A stretch of 64,000 bases of DNA from Methylobacter tundripaludum SV96 (GTDB lineage: Bacteria > Pseudomonadota > Gammaproteobacteria > Methylococcales > Methylomonadaceae), in assembly GCF_000190755.2 (NCBI RefSeq), contig NZ_JH109153.1, forward strand, positions 743,872-807,871, read 5' to 3'. Shown piece by piece: positions 14,601-20,600 of this stretch. The number at the start of each line of letters is the position of its first letter. The first letter of the stretch is position 1. The notes beneath the pieces were generated by a model. It did not search any database. It had not been told where the DNA came from and worked only from the letters and a program-made list of their open reading frames with translations. Both the position numbers and the translations under genes were made by a program.

Positions 14601-17600
14601 TTTTCGTCAATGCCTTGGTGTTGCGCACCGACCTGTCGGGACGGCCTTCGCTGCGGACGGTCTTGCAACGGGTGCGCGCTTTCGATTTGGACGCTTATGC
14701 GCACCAGGATCTGCCGTTCGAGCTGTTGGTCGATGCCTTGCAACCGACCCGCTCAATGGCCCGCCATCCGTTATTCCAGGTCATGCTGGCCTTGCAGAAC
14801 ACCGCCCGGCCGCGCATGGACTTGCCGGGCTTGAGCGTTGCGATGGAACCGTTGGCGCGCACCGGCGCCAAGTTCGACCTGTTGGTCAGTTTGGCCGAGC
14901 AGTACGATGCCGACGGCGAACCGTTGGGCTTGTGGGGCGAACTGGAATTCAGCAGTGATTTGTTCGATACCTCAACTATTGAGCTCTTAATCCAACGCTG
15001 GTTGCGCCTGATCGAACAGGCCGTAGCCGAACCGGATGCGCCGCTGTATCGGTGCGCGCTGGTGACGCCGGAAGAACGCCATGCGCTGCTGGAAGGCTTC
15101 AACGCCACCACCCGGCCTATCCCCGACGCCACCTTGCCGGCATTGTTCGAAGCCCAGGCGGCGCGCGATCCTGCCGCGACCGCGCTGGTCTTTGCCGATC
15201 GGGAACTGAGCTATGGCGAACTGAACGCACAAGCCAACCGACTGGCGCACCACCTGCAAACGCTGGGCGTCGGTCCGAATACCCTGGTCGGCATCTGCGT
15301 AGAACGTTCGTTTGAGATGTTGGTCGGCGTGCTGGCTATTCTCAAAGCCGGTGGCGCTTATATGCCGCTGGATCCCGAATACCCGCAGGAACGCTTGCAC
15401 TTTATGCTTGATGACGCGGCGGTATCGGTGCTGTTGACGCAGCAACGGCTGCTGGCGGCATTGCCGTCCAATAATGCGTATGTGCTATGCCTGGATCGGG
15501 ACTTGCCGCTGTTTGCCGATGGTAACCGCAGCACTCCACCCAGCCGGGCGCAAGCCGACGATCTGGCTTATCTGATCTACACCTCAGGCTCCACCGGTCA
15601 GCCCAAAGGCGTCGCCGTGACCCACCGTAACGTGGTGCGCTTGGTTCGCTCGGACGACAGCTTGAGTTTCGATAGCGACGAAGTGTTTCTGCAACTGGCT
15701 CCGCTGGCTTTCGATGCCTCGACGCTGGAACTGTGGGCAGCGCTGCTGAACGGCGGCCGCCTGGTGCTGATGCCGCCCGGTCAATCCACCCTGGAAGATA
15801 TTGGCCGCCACCTCACCCGCCATCGCGTAACAACGCTGTGGTTGACCGCAGGCCTGTTCCATTTGATGGTCGATGAACGGCTGGAGGATTTAACCGGTGT
15901 ACGCCGATTGTTTGCCGGTGGCGAGGCCTTGTCTGTACCGCACGTACAAAAAGCCGCAGCAGCCCTAGGCGCCAACCGTATCATCAACGGCTATGGGCCA
16001 ACCGAGAACACCACCTTTACAAGCTGCTACCCGGTACCGGCCGCCGATGCCATTACTACATCGGTACCGATCGGCAAACCGATCGCCAACACCCGGACTT
16101 ATATTCTGGACGAAGCCTTGCAACCGGTGCCGGTGGGAGTGACCGGCGAGTTATACACCGGCGGTCTCGGTCTTGCCCGCGCTTACCTGAACCGCCCGGC
16201 TTTAACCGCCGAGCGCTTTGTCGCCGACCCGTTCTCTGAGGCTCCCGGATCAAGGATGTACCGTACCGGCGATCTGGCGCGCTGGCGCGAAGACGGCAAT
16301 TTGGAATTTATCGGTCGTGCTGACGGACAAGTGAAAATCCGCGGCTTCCGTATTGAACCGGGCGAAATTGAATCGGCGTTACTCGGGCTACCCCAGGTCA
16401 TGCAAACCGCCGTAGTGGCGCGTGACGACGGTCTCGGTTTGCAGTTGGTAGCTTACTGGGTGCCTTCTGAGGGCAGCGATACGTCTGCCGAGGCTTTGCG
16501 CCTGGCTTTGTCCGAGCAATTGCCCGACTATATGTTGCCTTCGGCCTTTGTGGCCTTGGCTGCTTTACCGCTAACGGCCAACGGTAAACTGGACCGTCGC
16601 GCCTTGCCTGCGCCCGAACGCGGCGGATATGCGTTTGTATCGCCTTCATCGCCGGAAGAAGCGCCGTTGGCCGCGTTATTCGGCGAAGTGTTGGGACTGG
16701 ATCAGGTCAGTGTTGCCGATTCGTTCTTTGCACTGGGCGGACATTCGCTACTGGCAACCCGCCTGGTCAGCCGGGTGCGTGAGGTCATGAAAGTGGAACT
16801 GCCGATCCGGGCCTTGTTTGAAGCCCCGACAGTCGCGCAATTGGCGCGGCGCTTGCGCGATTTGCGAAGTGCCAGACTGCCGCTGAAAGCATTGCCGCGC
16901 CCCGAGCGTTTGCCGTTGTCTTATGCGCAGCAGCGCTTGTGGTTTATCCATCGCATGGAAGGCCCCAGTGCGACTTATAACATTCCTATCGCTTTACGAT
17001 TAACCGGCCCCCTGAATGCCGACGCGCTTGAGCGGGCGTTGCTCGACCTGCTGACGCGTCATGAAGCATTGCGTACCCGTTTCCCGGAATTCGAGGGCGT
17101 TGCCGCGCAGCAGATTGTGCCGGTTGCCGACATCGATTCACTTCTGACGCGCTGTGAACTAAGCGAAGCGGAATTAAGCGCTCGCTTACAACAAGCGGCC
17201 GATACCGCACTGGACATTAGCGTGGAATTGCCGTTCCGGGCGTGGCTGTTCTGCTTAGGTAACGAGGAACAGGTATTACTGATACTGGTCCATCACATTG
17301 CCGCCGACGGCTCGTCGATGGCGGCGTTATCCGACGATTTAACCCTGGCTTATAACGCGCGCTGCCTGAACCAGGCACCCGCCTGGCCTAACTTGCCACT
17401 CCAGTACGCCGATTATGCGCTCTGGCAACGTCAGGCTTTGGGTTCGGTGAACGATCCCCTGAGTTCCATGGCGCAACAGTTGGCGTTCTGGAAGCGGGCC
17501 TTGCGCGGCCTTCCCGATGAATTGAGCTTGCCGACCGATCGGCCTCGTCCGCTGGTCAGTTCTTATTGCGGCGGCGCGCTGCCGATTCATCTGTCCGCCG

Positions 17601-20600
17601 AGCTGCACCGCGATTTACTGGCTCTGGCCCAAGCCGAGCAGGCTTCGCTGTTCATGCTGTTGCAGGCGACCTTGGCGGCGCTGTTGTCGCGCCTGGGTGC
17701 CGGTGAGGATATTCCGATCGGCGCGCCGATCGCCGGCCGTACCGATAAGGCCATTGAGGGTTTGATCGGCTTTTTCGTCAATACGCTGGTGTTGCGCACC
17801 GACCTGTCGGGACGGCCTTCATTACGCACGGTCTTGCAACGGGTGCGGACGTTCGACCTGGATGCCTATGGGCATCAGGATTTGCCGTTCGAACTGTTGG
17901 TCGATGCCTTGCAGCCGACCCGGTCGATGGCCCGCCATCCGTTGTTCCAGGTCATGTTAGTGTTGCAAAACACCGTTAATGCCCGTCTGGACTTGCCCGG
18001 AATAAACGCCGCCGTAGAACCTTTGGTACGCACCAGCGCCAAGTTCGACCTGTCGGCCAATTTGGCAGAGCTTTACGGAGACAACGGCGAACCGTTGGGC
18101 GTATCCGGCGAACTGGAATTCAGCAGCGACCTGTTCGATGCCGAAACCGTCGAGCGCTTAAGCCGCCGCTGGTTAAGCCTGATCGAGCAGGCCGTCGCCC
18201 AACCGGATGCGCCGCTGCATCAATGCGATATTTTGTTGCCGGAAGAGCGCTGCATGCTGCTGAACAATCAGACCTATGTGCTGGACAACGCATTGCAACC
18301 GGTGCCGGTGGGTGTAGTCGGCGAGTTATATACCAGCGACATCGGCTATGCCCGTGCTTATCTCACCAACCCGGTTTTATGCGCCGAGCGCTATGTCGCC
18401 GATCCGTTCTCAGCGGTTCCCGGTCTGCGCATGTACCGTACCGGCGATTTGGTTCGTTGGTGCAAAGACGGCAATCTGGAATTTATCGGCCATGCCGACA
18501 AGCCGGTAAAATCTCCCGGCTTCATGCCCATCGAAGCGGCCGAGCCGAAAAACGATTTCATCCCGTCGCAGACGCCGACCGAATCGGCCTTGGCCGAAAT
18601 CTGGAGCGAAGTGCTGCACTTGCAACAGATAGACCGGCGGGACAATTTCTTCGAACTGGGCGGACACTCGCTGCTGGCGACCCAAGTCGTTTCGCGCATC
18701 CAACGAAACCTCGGTATCGTGATGCCGTTCCGCGCGCTGTTCGAAAACCCAAGTCTCGGCGCGCTGGCCGGCTATCTCGACCGTCAATGCCAAACCGAAA
18801 CCAACGACAGCATGCCGCTCGGCGTTGCACCGCCGATCCTGCCGGTTTCCCGCGATCAGCCTTTACCGCTGTCCTTCGCCCAACAGCGTTTGTGGTTTAT
18901 CGACCAAATCGGCAGCGGTGCGGCTTACAACATGTCGTCGGCCTTGCGCTTGCGCGGCCAACTGAACGTGTCGGCACTGGAACAGTCCCTGTCCGAAGTG
19001 GTGCGCCGCCATGAAAGCCTGCGCACCACCTTTGACAATAGCGCCGAGCAACCCTACCAACATATCCGCGCGCCTCAACCGGTGGCATTGCCGGTGACCG
19101 ATTTGAGTCACCTGCCTGACGCATTACGTCGTCAAGAAACCCGCCGTGAAGCCCAGCAAGAAGCGCAAAAGCTGTTCGATTTAAGCCGCGACTTGATGTT
19201 GCGGACACGCCTGCTGCGCTTGGACGAAGACGAGCACGTACTGTTGCTCAGCCTGCACCATATCGCCGCCGACGGCTGGTCCAACGACGTGTTGATGCGG
19301 GAATTGGCGGAACTGTACGAAGCGTTCGCTACAGACAAGCCGTCGGCGCTGACTGAACTGCCGGTGCAATACGCCGATTTTGCGGTCTGGCAGCGGCAAT
19401 GGCTGCAAGGCGAGGTCCTGCAACAGCAAGCGGCGTTCTGGAAAAAACAATTGCAAGGCGCGCCCGCGCTATTGGTGCTGCCGACCGACCGGCCGCGTCC
19501 TCCGGTCGAAAGTTTCCGGGGCGGCGTCTATCCGGTACAGTTGGATGCAAAGCGAACCGCGGGCCTGAGAAAGCTCAGCCGCGACGCCGACACCACCTTG
19601 TTCACTACGTTGCTGGCGGCGTTCCAGGTGCTGCTGGCTCGTTACAGCGGACAGGACGATATCGTGGTCGGCTCGCCGATCGCCAACCGCAATTGCCTGG
19701 AAACCGAACCTCTGATCGGCTTTTTCGTCAACACGCTGGCGTTACGGGCCGACCTTTCGGGCAACCCGAGTTTCAGCCGAGTGCTGGCGCAGGTTAAACA
19801 CACCACGCTGCTGGCGCAGGACCATCAAGACCTGCCGTTCGAACGATTAGTCGAAGAACTCCAGGTTGAGCGGAACCTGAGCTATAACCCCGTTGTGCAA
19901 ATCGTGTTCGCTTTGCAAGCCGCGAAAACGACCGGCTTTGCGCTGCCGGGCCTTGAGGTCAGCAGTTTCGAGTTCGCCGAGCCCAGCGTGCGCATGGACT
20001 TGGAATTGCACCTGTGGGAACAGGCGGAAGACATTATCGGAGGCTGTTCTTATGCCGCCGACCTGTTCGATGAAACCACCATCGCCCGCCTGATGGCGCA
20101 CTTTTACACCTTGCTGGACGGCATTATCGCCGACCCGGAACGGCCTATTCACGGCTTAGCCTTGTTGGGTGAAAGCGAATCCCGGCAAATCCTGGTCGAT
20201 TGGAACCGCACCGCTGCCGACTTGCCCAAGAATCTTTGCCTGCACCAATTGTTCGAACAGCAAGCCGCGCGCACACCGGATCAGGCGGCCATAGTCTTTG
20301 CCGGACAAAGCTTGAGCTACCGCCAACTCGACCAACGCGCCAACCAATTGGCGCATCATTTACAAAGCCTGGGCGTAGTGCCGGACAGCCTGGTCGGTAT
20401 CTGCGTGGAACGCTCGGCGGACATGGTGGTGGGCATCTTGGCGATACACAAAGCCGGTGGCGCTTACCTGCCGCTTGACCCGGCTTATCCGCAAGAGCGG
20501 CTGGCGTACATGCTGGAAGACGCGGCGGCGCCGGTGCTGTTGACCCAGGCCGCGCTGTTGGACCGCTTACCGGCCCATAACGCCAAACCGGTTTATTTGG

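Noticed and set aside
2690-16865. The repeated C-A-T units as a CRISPR-like or tandem DNA repeat
   Set aside because: They are protein module repeats of over 3 kb, explained by NRPS architecture and recombination between modules.
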